Assembly: GCA_963728995.1 (NCBI GenBank) | Contig: CAVSMD010000003.1 | Location: 124,001-188,000, forward strand | DNA from: FEN-1219 sp963728995 | Lineage (GTDB): Bacteria > Pseudomonadota > Gammaproteobacteria > Steroidobacterales > Rariloculaceae | DNA length: 64,000 nt | Reading direction: 5' to 3' | Shown here: piece after piece, positions 54,135 through 62,540 of the stretch | Position numbering within the stretch: position 1 is the stretch's first letter | Layout of the letters: each line of letters opens with the position of its first letter | The notes under the pieces: generated by a model | The model's input: the letters and a program-made list of their open reading frames with translations, nothing else | What the model was told of the DNA's origin: nothing | The model's database searches: none | Program-made: the position numbers and the translations under genes

Positions 54135-54485
54135 TCAGCCGGGGCTCGGCATCTCGTACAGCTGATAGATCTCGCAGGTCCCCTGACCGGCGACGCTCAA
54201 GAACTTCCGCGTGAGCTCGACGATCTCTTCCTTCGAGGCCGCCTTCATCAGCGCATAGCCGCCGATGACTTCCTTGGCCTCCGCGAACGGGCCGTCGGTG
54301 ACCGTGATCTTGCCGGCGGTGCTGCGGTGGACGCGCACGCCCGTCGCGCCGAAGCTCACGCCCTCGGTCGCGAGCAGCCACCCTGCCTTCATTCCCTCCT
54401 CGATCAGCTTGCCCATGGCGGCCATTTCGGCCTGCGTCGGGCGGCGGTTGACGGGCTCGTGCGTGAAAATGCTGATGAATCGCAT
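54135..54485 (-). CDS. YCII-related (DGPF-domain) protein
   Basis: 116 residues of the YCII-like dimeric ferredoxin-fold family. MRFISIFTHEP at the start, EMAAMGKLIEEGMKAGWLLA in the middle, and ITVTDGPFAEAKEVIGGYAL, the DGPF signature. Family members often lie beside ECF sigma factors; none is adjacent here, but an ECF41 gene lies 5 kb downstream. Function unknown. Confidence 0.85.
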   Translation of the reverse strand: MRFISIFTHEPVNRRPTQAEMAAMGKLIEEGMKAGWLLATEGVSFGATGVRVHRSTAGKITVTDGPFAEAKEVIGGYALMKAASKEEIVELTRKFLSVAGQGTCEIYQLYEMPSPG

Positions 54486-54617
54486 GGGTACCCTCCCGGG
54501 TTTTGTTTGCCTACATCTCTACGTCGAACGACGAAGCCGAAAATCGACAGCCGATCGGCGGCATACGGCCTGCGCGCTATACTCGGGCCGGTCCGACTCC
54601 TCGAGGGCACCCGACAA

Positions 54618-56219
54618 ATGCGCTACCTCCTGGCGATCCTGGCGTTGACGCTCGCGTCCGCAAGCCATGCCGAAGTCGACAACGCCACCATCAATCGCAT
54701 CATCGACGAGGCGCTGAACCACAGCCAGCTGCCGAGCACGGCCGAGTACCTCACCGATCGCATCGGCGGGCGCATGACGAACTCGCCGCAGATGCGGGCC
54801 GCGGAAAAATGGACGCAAGAGCAATTTCGCGGCTGGGGTCTTGCCAAGGTGCACGCGGAGGGCTTCGACTTCGGCCGCGGCTGGTCCGTCGAGCGCATCG
54901 AGGCGCGAATGGTCACGCCGCGCGTGGTCGTGATGCGCGCGATTCCCGTCGCGTGGACGCCCGGCACGCCGGGCACGATCAGTGCGCCGGTGATCGTGGC
55001 ACCGCTGCGGCGCGAGCGCGATTTCGACAAGTGGAAGGGCCAGCTCAAGGGCAAGGTGGTGCTCGTCAGCGAGCCCGGCGAGGGCTCGGAGCCCGACCAG
55101 GCGCCGTTTCGCCGCTTCACGGACGAGGACCTCGGCAAGCTCGATACCTACGTGCAGCCAACGTTCTCCGAGCCCGCGCTTGCCCGAGCATCGAAGCGCT
55201 CGGCGTTCGCCGCGAAGGTCGACGCGTTCCTGGCGGCCGAAGGCGCGCTCGCGTGGCTGCGCGAGTCGTATCGCGACGGCGGTCTGCTGCATGGGGAAGG
55301 CTACGGCTATCGAGTGGGCCAAACGCCCGCCGTGCCGGGCATCGAGCTCGCCGCCGAGGATTATCGCCGGCTCGCGCGGCTCGCGAAGACCGCTACGGTG
55401 CCGACCGTGGAGCTCACGAGCGTCGTGCGCTACGACGACTCCGACCACAACGCCTACAACATCGTCGCCGAGATTCCGGGCCGCGATCCGAAAGCCGGCT
55501 ACGTCATGGCCGGCGCACACCTCGACAGCTGGGTGGCCGCCGACGGTGCCCAGGACAACGGCGCGGGCTCCGTGGTCGTGATGGAGATCGCGCGCGTGCT
55601 CAGCACCCTCGGCGTGAAGCCGCGCCGCACGATCCGCTTCGTGCTGTGGGCGGGCGAGGAGCAGGGCCTGCTCGGCTCGATGGCGTACGTCGAGCGCTAT
55701 CTCGCCGAGCGGCCGGCCATCACCGATCCCGAGATCGCGAAGCTGAGCCCGTATACGACGTGGAGCTCGCGCTGGCCGATCAAGCCGTTGCCGGGCGCCG
55801 CCGACCTCGCCGCGTATTTCAATCTGGACAACGGCTCGGGGAAGATTCGCGGCATCTACACCGAGGGCAATCTGTCCGTCGTGCCGATCTTTCGCGAATG
55901 GCTCGCGCCCTTCGCCAGCATGGGCGCCACGAAGGTCGTGTCGCGACCCACGGGCGGCACCGACCACGTGCTGATGCAGACCGTAGGCATGCCGGCGTTT
56001 CAGTTCATCCAGGATCCCGTCGATTACGGCAGCCGCGTGCACCACAGCAGCATCGACACGTTCGATCACGTCAAGACCGCGGACTTGAAGCAGGCGACGG
56101 TCGTCATGGCATCGTTCCTGTGGATGGCGGCTGAGCGCGAGCAGCCGTTGCCCGGGATGCCGCTCGCGACGAAGCCGGCCGAGACGGACCCCTTCAAGTA
56201 CGAGGACCTCGACGAATGA
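54618..56219 (+). CDS. secreted M28-family zinc peptidase
   Basis: 533 residues. Signal peptide MRYLLAILALTLASASHA. A PA-type insert (APVIVAPLRRERDFDKWKGQ) precedes the M28 catalytic part: VMAGAHLDSW, AQDNGAGSVVVMEIARVL, LWAGEEQGLLGS and VHHSSIDTFDHV supply the two-zinc ligands and the general-base Glu. Probably an aminopeptidase or carboxypeptidase of the cell envelope. Its TGA overlaps the ATG of the next gene (ATGA). Confidence 0.9.
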   Translation: MRYLLAILALTLASASHAEVDNATINRIIDEALNHSQLPSTAEYLTDRIGGRMTNSPQMRAAEKWTQEQFRGWGLAKVHAEGFDFGRGWSVERIEARMVTPRVVVMRAIPVAWTPGTPGTISAPVIVAPLRRERDFDKWKGQLKGKVVLVSEPGEGSEPDQAPFRRFTDEDLGKLDTYVQPTFSEPALARASKRSAFAAKVDAFLAAEGALAWLRESYRDGGLLHGEGYGYRVGQTPAVPGIELAAEDYRRLARLAKTATVPTVELTSVVRYDDSDHNAYNIVAEIPGRDPKAGYVMAGAHLDSWVAADGAQDNGAGSVVVMEIARVLSTLGVKPRRTIRFVLWAGEEQGLLGSMAYVERYLAERPAITDPEIAKLSPYTTWSSRWPIKPLPGAADLAAYFNLDNGSGKIRGIYTEGNLSVVPIFREWLAPFASMGATKVVSRPTGGTDHVLMQTVGMPAFQFIQDPVDYGSRVHHSSIDTFDHVKTADLKQATVVMASFLWMAAEREQPLPGMPLATKPAETDPFKYEDLDE

Positions 56220-57052
56220 GCCCGCGACCGCGGGGCGTTCGCCCAGGGCGAGGCAGTGCTCGCTGCGCCGCCGGCGCATCACGCGCCGCCGGTATCGTGC
56301 TCGCATTGCTCCTCCATCCCTCGGCCTACGCCTCGATGGAGGTCACTACGCCGTTCCCGCTCGGCGGGACCGGCGCAACACGCGGGGTCGTGCAACTGCG
56401 CTGCAGCACCGACGTGCCGAACGTCGCGCACCTGTCGCGCGGCGCGGTGCTCGACGTCGGCATCGAAGGCGCGAACCTCGATCTCGTGCTGACGACGGCG
56501 CACGGATTGCCGGAGTCGGAGGACGCCGTGCTACGCGAGTGCCTCGTCCTCGGCGCCCAGGGCCGGCCGTATCGGATCGATAAACTTTGGCGCGCGCCAC
56601 GCGGCGGCGAGGTCGGCGTCGCGACCGATTGGGCCGTCGTGCGCGTCGAGAAGCGCCTCGAAGGCGACGTCGGCAGGCTCGCCGTGGGGCGAGTGACGGG
56701 GCCGCGCTTGGCACGGCTTGCGACGGACGGTGCGCCACTGCGTTTGCTGCTGCGCCAGGCCGAGCTCAGCGAGGGCGACTGCCGCTTCATCGAGCCGCGG
56801 CCACCCTACGACGCGCCGGCGACCGACTTGATCGTGTACACCTGTCGACACGGTCTCGGCGGCGTGCCGGGCCTGTCGGGCTCGCCACTGCTGATCGGCG
56901 TCGGCCAGCGCCCGCTGGTCTTCGGCATTCATATCGGCTGGGGCCTGCAGATGCTCGACGACGGCCGTCTGCACGTGATCAGCATCGGCCGGCCGATCGA
57001 CGGCGACATCGCGGCCGCGATCGCCGCGGCCGCGGCCGAAGCGCGTCGCTGA
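56216..57052 (+). CDS. trypsin-like serine peptidase, exported
   Basis: 278 residues. Possible signal segment at 25-40 (GIVLALLLHPSAYAS). A chymotrypsin-like triad can be traced: His in LVLTTAHGLPES, Asp in VATDWAVVRVEK, Ser in GGVPGLSGSPLLIG. Two cysteines, in EGDCRFIE and VYTCRHG, may pair. Distant from named families, so the peptidase call rests on the motifs. It overlaps the M28 gene by 4 bases, implying coupled translation. Confidence 0.66.
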   Translation: MSPRPRGVRPGRGSARCAAGASRAAGIVLALLLHPSAYASMEVTTPFPLGGTGATRGVVQLRCSTDVPNVAHLSRGAVLDVGIEGANLDLVLTTAHGLPESEDAVLRECLVLGAQGRPYRIDKLWRAPRGGEVGVATDWAVVRVEKRLEGDVGRLAVGRVTGPRLARLATDGAPLRLLLRQAELSEGDCRFIEPRPPYDAPATDLIVYTCRHGLGGVPGLSGSPLLIGVGQRPLVFGIHIGWGLQMLDDGRLHVISIGRPIDGDIAAAIAAAAAEARR

Positions 57053-57065
57053 CCCGTACGCCGCT

Positions 57066-58313
57066 CTAGCCGGGCGCCGAAACCGGCACGCGCCGGAACT
57101 TCGCCCCCGTGGTGAACGCGCAGGCGTTCGCGAGCACGGAGGCAATGAACATCGTCACGGCCATCGGCAGCAGCGTGCCGTCGAAGAAGCGCCCCGAGAT
57201 CGCGCCGAAGATGGCGCCCGAGGAGAACAGCAGCGTCGTGTACAGCGACGACGCGCTGCCCGCGAGCCGATCGAAGTGGCTCATGTACTGCGACGAGCCG
57301 GACGGGCCCACCAGCCCGAAGCACGACACGACGACGGCGACGGGCACCACCACGAGCCAAATCGACGGCGCGCCCGCCAGCACGGCCGCGAGCAGGACGG
57401 TGACCGCCGCGAGCTGCAGCGCAAGCCCGGAACGGAAGAACAGCGGCGCGCTGCCCGGGGTCAGGCGCCGCATGCTGTACAGGTTCGTGGAGACGAGGCC
57501 GATCACGCCGATGCTGAAATACAGCGGAAACATCTGCGCCGACACGCCGAAGTAGTCGATATAGGCGAACGACGAGTTCGTCAGGAACGTCATGAACACG
57601 GCCGCGCCGAACGCGCCGGTGATCGCGAACATGACCGGGCGTACGCCCCCCTCGCTCTTGCGGGTGACCACGTGCACGCACTGGCGCAGCGTGGAGAGCA
57701 CCGACAGGTTCCGCCACTCGCCGCCGGGCCGCGTTTCCGGCACGGCCACGGCGTAGAACACGAACAGCGCGCCGGAGTAGATGGCCTTGAAGTAGAAGAT
57801 GGCATGCCAGCCGAAGCGCAGCAGCATCGAGCCCAGCGTGGGCGCGATCGCGGGCGAGGCGAGCATCACGAGCATGACCATCGCCATGCGCCGGCCGAGC
57901 TCGTGCACGGGATACACGTCGCGCACGATCGCCATGCAGATCACGGTGGCGAAGCCGCCGCCGATGGCCTGCACGAAACGGAACCACTGCACCTGCTCTA
58001 CCGTGGTCGACACGCCGATCGCCAGCGACGCGAGCACGAAGATCGCGAGACCGATCAGGCCGATCCGCTTGCGCCCGATCTGGTCGGAGAACGCACCGCC
58101 GAAGAATTGCCCGATCCCGTAACCGACGAGGTAGATGCTGATCGTGTCGTTGATCCGCACGATGCTGACCCCGAACGCCTTCGCCATCGCCGGCATGGCC
58201 GGAAGATAGGCGTCGAGGCTCAACGGGCCGATCGCGACGAGCGCGCCGACGAACAGGATCAGATAGCGCGGCACGGTCACGGACTGCGCCGCGGTGGTGG
58301 AGGGCGAGCTCAT
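57066..58313 (-). CDS. Bcr/CflA-family multidrug MFS transporter
   Basis: 415 residues, about 12 helices. Bcr/CflA signature LSLDAYLPAMPAMAKAFGVS at helix 1, SDQIGRKRIGLIGL between helices 2 and 3, and AIVRDVYPVHELGRRMA. E. coli Bcr exports bicyclomycin and sulphonamides; the substrate here is unknown. ATG 58313 gives the family start, with a longer frame upstream. Thirteen bases separate its stop from the trypsin-like gene end. Confidence 0.9.
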   Translation of the reverse strand: MSSPSTTAAQSVTVPRYLILFVGALVAIGPLSLDAYLPAMPAMAKAFGVSIVRINDTISIYLVGYGIGQFFGGAFSDQIGRKRIGLIGLAIFVLASLAIGVSTTVEQVQWFRFVQAIGGGFATVICMAIVRDVYPVHELGRRMAMVMLVMLASPAIAPTLGSMLLRFGWHAIFYFKAIYSGALFVFYAVAVPETRPGGEWRNLSVLSTLRQCVHVVTRKSEGGVRPVMFAITGAFGAAVFMTFLTNSSFAYIDYFGVSAQMFPLYFSIGVIGLVSTNLYSMRRLTPGSAPLFFRSGLALQLAAVTVLLAAVLAGAPSIWLVVVPVAVVVSCFGLVGPSGSSQYMSHFDRLAGSASSLYTTLLFSSGAIFGAISGRFFDGTLLPMAVTMFIASVLANACAFTTGAKFRRVPVSAPG

Positions 58314-58497
58314 TGGGACGGATCGACTCGGGTCAGGGCTGAGGATTACGGCTGAGCCGCCATTGTACGGCCTTCGAGCCGCCCCCGCCGACTCTTTACC
58401 ATTGGCTCGGCGAGTTGCGCGATCGTGAACGCCGTCACACACCGCGCTAGCGCGTCTTATCTATTCTCTTTTGCAAAGCATGCGGAGGAGCCCAGCG

Positions 58498-59562
58498 ATG
58501 AGACATTCGAGCCTGGTCCTTGGTATCGCGCTCGCCCTTAGCGGTAGTGCGCTGGCCCAAAAGACGAACGTCGAGGCCTCCAGCCAATCGAGCACCTCGG
58601 TATCCGCCGACCGCCACGGCGCCAGCGCGGCGCACGAGAGCAGCTCATCGGCATCGATATCCTCGAGAGACGGGGATTCAAGGGTCGCTCAGGGCACGGA
58701 AATGAACGCAGCACTGTCGAAGCCGCTCGACGCACGCCGCGCGAAGACCGGCGACGAAGTCACGGCGACCCTCGCGGAGGACGCGCGCGCGAGCGGCCAA
58801 GTGGCGTTGCGCCGCGGCACGAAGCTCGTCGGCCACGTGACGGAAGCGCAACCGCACAGCCGGCACTCGGGCTCCGCCAGCGGTAGCGCCGATTCGAGAC
58901 TCGGCATCGTGTTCGACAAGGCCATTCTCGAGGACGGCCGCGAGGTGCCCGTCGCAGCCACGATCCGCGCGGTCGGCGCGGCGCAAGCGGCCACGGCAAG
59001 CGGCGCCGACGCCGCGTTCGGCGGCAGCGCATTCGGTGCGGGGGGTGCGACCGGCGGCGGCAGCCTCGGTGGCGGCGGGCTCGTCGGCGGCGTGGCCGGC
59101 TCGGCCTCCGGCACGTTGGGTGGGGCAGCGGGCCTCGGCGGCAGGGTTGGCGGTGCCGCAGCCTCGTCGGTCGGCGCAGCATCGCACGCTTCGGCAGGTG
59201 CCATGGGCGGCATGAATGCCGCCGGCCATCTCATGTCGGGCAGCCGTGGTGTGTTTGGCATGAACGGCCTCACCATCGCATCGGGCGCGGCGGGGCGCGC
59301 ACAAGGCTCGGTGCTCACGTCGCACACGGGCAATGTCGAACTCGCGCGCGGCACGCAGATGCTGCTCGTCAGCCAGGCTTCGGGCAGCGCGTCCGGGAGT
59401 GGTGGCGCGGCCGTCGGCGGTACCGCAAGCCGGGCCGCCGGCGGCGCCAGCGCTACGGCAGGCGCCGCGGGCAACGCGCAAGGCGCAGCGCGCGGAACCA
59501 CCGGCAACGCATCCGCCGTAGGCAGCGCTGCCGGGGCCGCGTCGGCTACACGGCCGCGTTGA
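58498..59562 (+). CDS. exported Gly/Ala/Ser-rich protein
   Basis: 354 residues. Signal peptide to about 20 (GIALALSGSALAQ). A Ser-rich linker (25-60) leads to a conserved-looking domain at about 65-165 (GTEMNAALSKPLDARRAKTG, QVALRRGTKLVGHVTEAQ, SRLGIVFDKAILEDGREVPV) of a type I recall from Acidobacteria exported proteins. A Gly/Ala/Ser tract (about 165-260) and a second GTQMLLVSQ segment with another tract follow. GGAGGAG stands 7 bases before the ATG. Likely secreted or surface-bound; function unknown. Confidence 0.68.
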   Translation: MRHSSLVLGIALALSGSALAQKTNVEASSQSSTSVSADRHGASAAHESSSSASISSRDGDSRVAQGTEMNAALSKPLDARRAKTGDEVTATLAEDARASGQVALRRGTKLVGHVTEAQPHSRHSGSASGSADSRLGIVFDKAILEDGREVPVAATIRAVGAAQAATASGADAAFGGSAFGAGGATGGGSLGGGGLVGGVAGSASGTLGGAAGLGGRVGGAAASSVGAASHASAGAMGGMNAAGHLMSGSRGVFGMNGLTIASGAAGRAQGSVLTSHTGNVELARGTQMLLVSQASGSASGSGGAAVGGTASRAAGGASATAGAAGNAQGAARGTTGNASAVGSAAGAASATRPR

Positions 59563-59615
59563 TCGCGCGGCTCGGCCGCATCGGAGCCCGGCTCGAACGG
59601 CTCGCCGTTACGCGG

Positions 59616-60524
59616 CTAGTGAGTGCTCGTGGACTCGCCGAATCGAGGGCCAGCGCCGTCGTCCAAATGCCTTAGCTTCTCCGGATTCCGCACGACGTAG
59701 ATGCCGGCGATCTTGCCTTCTGAAATCTCGAGCGCCGTGGTCTGCAGGAGACCATCGCTCTCCAGGGTTACGAACCCCGGCAGGCCGTTGACGAGCGCGT
59801 AGCGAACGAGTTGCGACGGGTGCTGCGCGAATATGGGGGCAAGCACCGCGTGGAGGCGCAGCACATCTTCGATGCCGACGATCGGTGCCGTGGCCGCCGG
59901 CCGCTTGCCGCCGCCGTCGGCGTGCACCGTAACGTCCGCCGCCAGCAGGGATCGCAACGCTTGCATGTCGCCGCCGCGGGACGCCGCAAAAAATTCCGCT
60001 GCTATCTGGAGACCCCGCTCTCGCGGCAGCTCGAACCGCGGGCGTTCGGCGCGAACGTGCACGCGCGCCCGGCTCGCGAGCTGCCGGCACGCGGCCGGAT
60101 CGCGCCCGATGGTCTCCGCGACTTCCTCGAAGCTCGCACCGAACACGTCATGCAGCAGAAACGCAGCGCGCTCGAGCGGCGACAGTCGCTCGAGCGCCAT
60201 CATCAGAGGCAACGTGACGTCGGCCACGTCCTCCTCCTCCGGTTCGACGATCGGCTCGGGCAACCAAGGTCCGATGTAGGTCTCGCGCTTGCGGCGCGCC
60301 GACTTCAGCACATCGAGCGACAGCCGGATCACCGTGCGGCGCAGGAACGCTTCGGGCTCGCGCACAGCGGCGCGCTCGGCGTCGAGCCAGCGCAAGAACG
60401 CGTCCTGCACGACGTCCTCGGCGTCCGCCACCGAACCCAGCATCCGGTAGGCAATACGCTCGAGCTTCGGGCGCAACGGACTGAAGGAGTCCGCCGCGTC
60501 GTCCCTCGGACGCGCGCCCATCAC
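59616..60524 (-). CDS. ECF41-group sigma factor (SigJ-like) with SnoaL-like tail
   Basis: 302 residues. Regions 2 and 4: LERIAYRMLGSVADAEDVVQ and LERLSPLERAAFLLHDVFGA, FEEVAETIGRDPAACRQLAS. The C-terminal extension (180-300) is SnoaL-like and carries the ECF41 marks DGGGK and NGLPGF; in this group it controls activity in place of an anti-sigma factor. Its ATG overlaps the upstream carboxymuconolactone decarboxylase stop. Known ECF41 factors are linked to exactly this type of partner. Confidence 0.93.
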   Translation of the reverse strand: MMGARPRDDAADSFSPLRPKLERIAYRMLGSVADAEDVVQDAFLRWLDAERAAVREPEAFLRRTVIRLSLDVLKSARRKRETYIGPWLPEPIVEPEEEDVADVTLPLMMALERLSPLERAAFLLHDVFGASFEEVAETIGRDPAACRQLASRARVHVRAERPRFELPRERGLQIAAEFFAASRGGDMQALRSLLAADVTVHADGGGKRPAATAPIVGIEDVLRLHAVLAPIFAQHPSQLVRYALVNGLPGFVTLESDGLLQTTALEISEGKIAGIYVVRNPEKLRHLDDGAGPRFGESTSTH

Positions 60525-60976
60525 GCCGCCTTGCGCTCCGCTGCCGGTGCCTGCACCCGAAAGCCGACGTTCATGCGGTTGAAGCCGTTGATGGCCCCGA
60601 TCAGGAGCGTGAGCTTGATCTGTTCCTCCGGCGTGAACTGGGCCCGCACGGCCTGATAGGCGTTATCGGGCGCGCCGGTCTCGTGCAGCCGCGTGAGCGC
60701 CTCCGTCCACCCGAGCGCAGCACGCTCGCGGTCGTTGAACAGGGGTGATTCGCGCCAGCCGGCCAGCAGGTTCAGGCGTTGCTCGGTCTCGCCGTTCTTC
60801 CGCGCGTCGTGCGTGTGAAACAGCAGGCACGCCGCGCAGCCGTTGATTTGCGATGCGCGGATCTTCACGAGCTCGGCCAGCTTGCGGTCGAGCCCCTCTT
60901 GCGCGTAGTTCGAAAAATCGATCAGCGGTTGGATCAAACCGAAATGCGCCTCGTAGGGGTTCAGTCTCGACGTCAT
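60521..60976 (-). CDS. carboxymuconolactone decarboxylase-family (AhpD-like) protein
   Basis: 151 residues of the CMD/AhpD-like group. The redox motif NGCAACLLFHTHDARKNGE has CxxC followed by the His relay, as in peroxidase partners. Preceding helix LVKIRASQ. Such proteins are the standard partners of ECF41 sigma factors. The enzyme's substrate is unknown. GAGGAGG precedes the ATG, with the ECF41 promoter 37 bases upstream. Confidence 0.92.
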   Translation of the reverse strand: MTSRLNPYEAHFGLIQPLIDFSNYAQEGLDRKLAELVKIRASQINGCAACLLFHTHDARKNGETEQRLNLLAGWRESPLFNDRERAALGWTEALTRLHETGAPDNAYQAVRAQFTPEEQIKLTLLIGAINGFNRMNVGFRVQAPAAERKAA

Positions 60977-61012
60977 GGCAATCCTCCTCGTGCGTTGGGG
61001 TTACGGAGAGAA

Positions 61013-61039
61013 GACGAGCGCGCCATGGGGAATGTGACA
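61013..61039 (-). promoter_or_regulatory. ECF41 promoter, TGTCACA-N16-CGTC
   Basis: On the minus strand TGTCACA (61039-61033), 16 bases, then CGTC (61016-61013), the exact motif and spacing described for ECF41 promoters. It lies before the CMD gene that heads the sigma-factor operon, so the sigma factor controls its own operon. Confidence 0.88.
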
Positions 61040-61141
61040 TGCGCGCATTTCGCTCGTTCCGCGGCGAACGAGCGACTCCCCAAGGAACCGAGGATTGCGA
61101 GATCCCACCCGCGTGCGCGGCTGGATTGGCGGGCCCTTGCC

Positions 61142-62290
61142 TTAAACGCCCGCCTCGAGCGCGCTGTCCGTCTCGACGCCGGCGTAGAACACCCACACGT
61201 TCTCCTCGCCGGTCAGGAGCTCGATGTACTTCGGGTGCACGAACAGCGACTCGCGCCCCGCGCTGATCTCGCGCAGCACGCCGATGTCCACGAGCGACTT
61301 CAAGTACACCGACGCGGTTTGCCGCTTCGCGAGATCGGCCTCGACCACGTTCGCGATCCGGCAATACGGCTGCTTGAACAGCAGCTCCACGAGCTCCCAG
61401 GTGTAGATCTTCGGCGCGCGCCGGTGGATGAACTCGCCGGTATGCCGCATCAGGTCGCGGATGGCCTTGATCTTGTCCGTGGTCCACACGCAGGTGTTCT
61501 CGATGCTGTCGAGCATGAACGAGATCCACGGTCCCCAAGCCTGATTCGTCGTGACCTCGAGCAGCAGGCGGTAATAGTCGGCCTTGTTGCGAATGATGTA
61601 GCGGCTCAAGTACAGGATCGGCGAATCGAGCAGCCCCTGCTGCACGAGATAGAGAATGTTGAGTATCCGGCCCGTGCGGCCGTTGCCGTCCATGAACGGG
61701 TGAATCGCCTCGAACTGGTAGTGCTGCACGGCGCAGCGAATCAACGGATCCAGGTCGCCGCGCGCGGTGAGGAAGTCCTGCCAGTTCTTGAGCTTCCCGC
61801 GAATCACGTCTTGACCGGACGGCGGCGTGTAGATCACGGCGCCCGTCGCGATGTTCTTCAGGGTCGTGCCGGGCTTCGTGCGGATATCAAACGGCTCGTC
61901 CTTGATCGTGCGGCACACGTCGATCGCCGTGTCGATGGTGAGCCTGCCGCTTTGCACCTTGCGCGTGCCCTCGAACAGCGCCCGCCGATAACGCAGCGCT
62001 TCTTTCGTCGCGGGGTCCGCGGCGCGATGCTCCGGCACGTCCATGTACTCGAGCAGCTTGTCGGTGGTGGTGACGATGTTTTCGATTTCGGAGCTGGCCT
62101 GCGCCTCGAGCAGCGGGAGCGCGTTCACGAGCACGGTGGCGTTCGGGATCAGCTCGGCAGCCTGCTTCAGCTCCGCCAGCGCGACGCGCGCGCCGATGCA
62201 TTTCTTGAGGATCGGCGCCGTTTCGATGCTGGCGAGCGGCGGGGGCAGCGGCGGGAGGTCGTTATAAGGAGTGGTTGGATCGAACGTCAT
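61142..62290 (-). CDS. Fic-family AMPylase with C-terminal winged helix
   Basis: 382 residues. The Fic core motif HPFMDGNGRTGR (197-208) is complete, so nucleotide transfer to a target hydroxyl is expected. The auto-inhibitory helix is at 66-71 (SSEIEN, S/TxxxE), the class II arrangement with the helix before the Fic core. The C-terminal third (about 300-370, VVEADLAKRQTASVYLKSLV) looks like a winged-helix DNA-binding domain. The twin palindromes upstream suggest self-repression. No toxin or antitoxin partner gene is adjacent. Confidence 0.9.
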   Translation of the reverse strand: MTFDPTTPYNDLPPLPPPLASIETAPILKKCIGARVALAELKQAAELIPNATVLVNALPLLEAQASSEIENIVTTTDKLLEYMDVPEHRAADPATKEALRYRRALFEGTRKVQSGRLTIDTAIDVCRTIKDEPFDIRTKPGTTLKNIATGAVIYTPPSGQDVIRGKLKNWQDFLTARGDLDPLIRCAVQHYQFEAIHPFMDGNGRTGRILNILYLVQQGLLDSPILYLSRYIIRNKADYYRLLLEVTTNQAWGPWISFMLDSIENTCVWTTDKIKAIRDLMRHTGEFIHRRAPKIYTWELVELLFKQPYCRIANVVEADLAKRQTASVYLKSLVDIGVLREISAGRESLFVHPKYIELLTGEENVWVFYAGVETDSALEAGV

Positions 62291-62355
62291 GTACGAAATC
62301 TCCCTATAAATCGACCTATTCCGGGGACCTGTCGATGCCATCGTCAGATCGGCTC

Positions 62356-62390
62356 TATATGTCGAAAAAATCGAGTATTTTCGACATATA
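62356..62390. promoter_or_regulatory. palindromic operator 1 upstream of fic
   Basis: Perfect 13-base arms (62356-62368 and 62378-62390) with a 9-base centre; the core is TGTCGAAA-N11-TTTCGACA. It begins 66 bases upstream of the Fic start. The core is repeated in operator 2 with the same 11-base gap. Confidence 0.75.
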
Positions 62391-62430
62391 TGGGGGATTC
62401 GTCGATCCGATCGACACGCCCCGGGAAATA

Positions 62431-62457
62431 TGTCGAAAAACTAGCGAAATTTCGACA
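62431..62457. promoter_or_regulatory. palindromic operator 2 upstream of fic
   Basis: TGTCGAAA (62431-62438) and TTTCGACA (62450-62457) with an 11-base gap, the same core as operator 1, centres 71 bases apart. It is AT-rich in a GC-rich gap, as regulatory DNA often is. Confidence 0.7.
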
Positions 62458-62540
62458 CGAGAGTATAGGCCGTCGGGCGTGACGGCTTCTGTGACGGGGG
62501 TCTCAGATGGCCGGGGGGGCGCCTGGCGGCCCGGCCGGGG

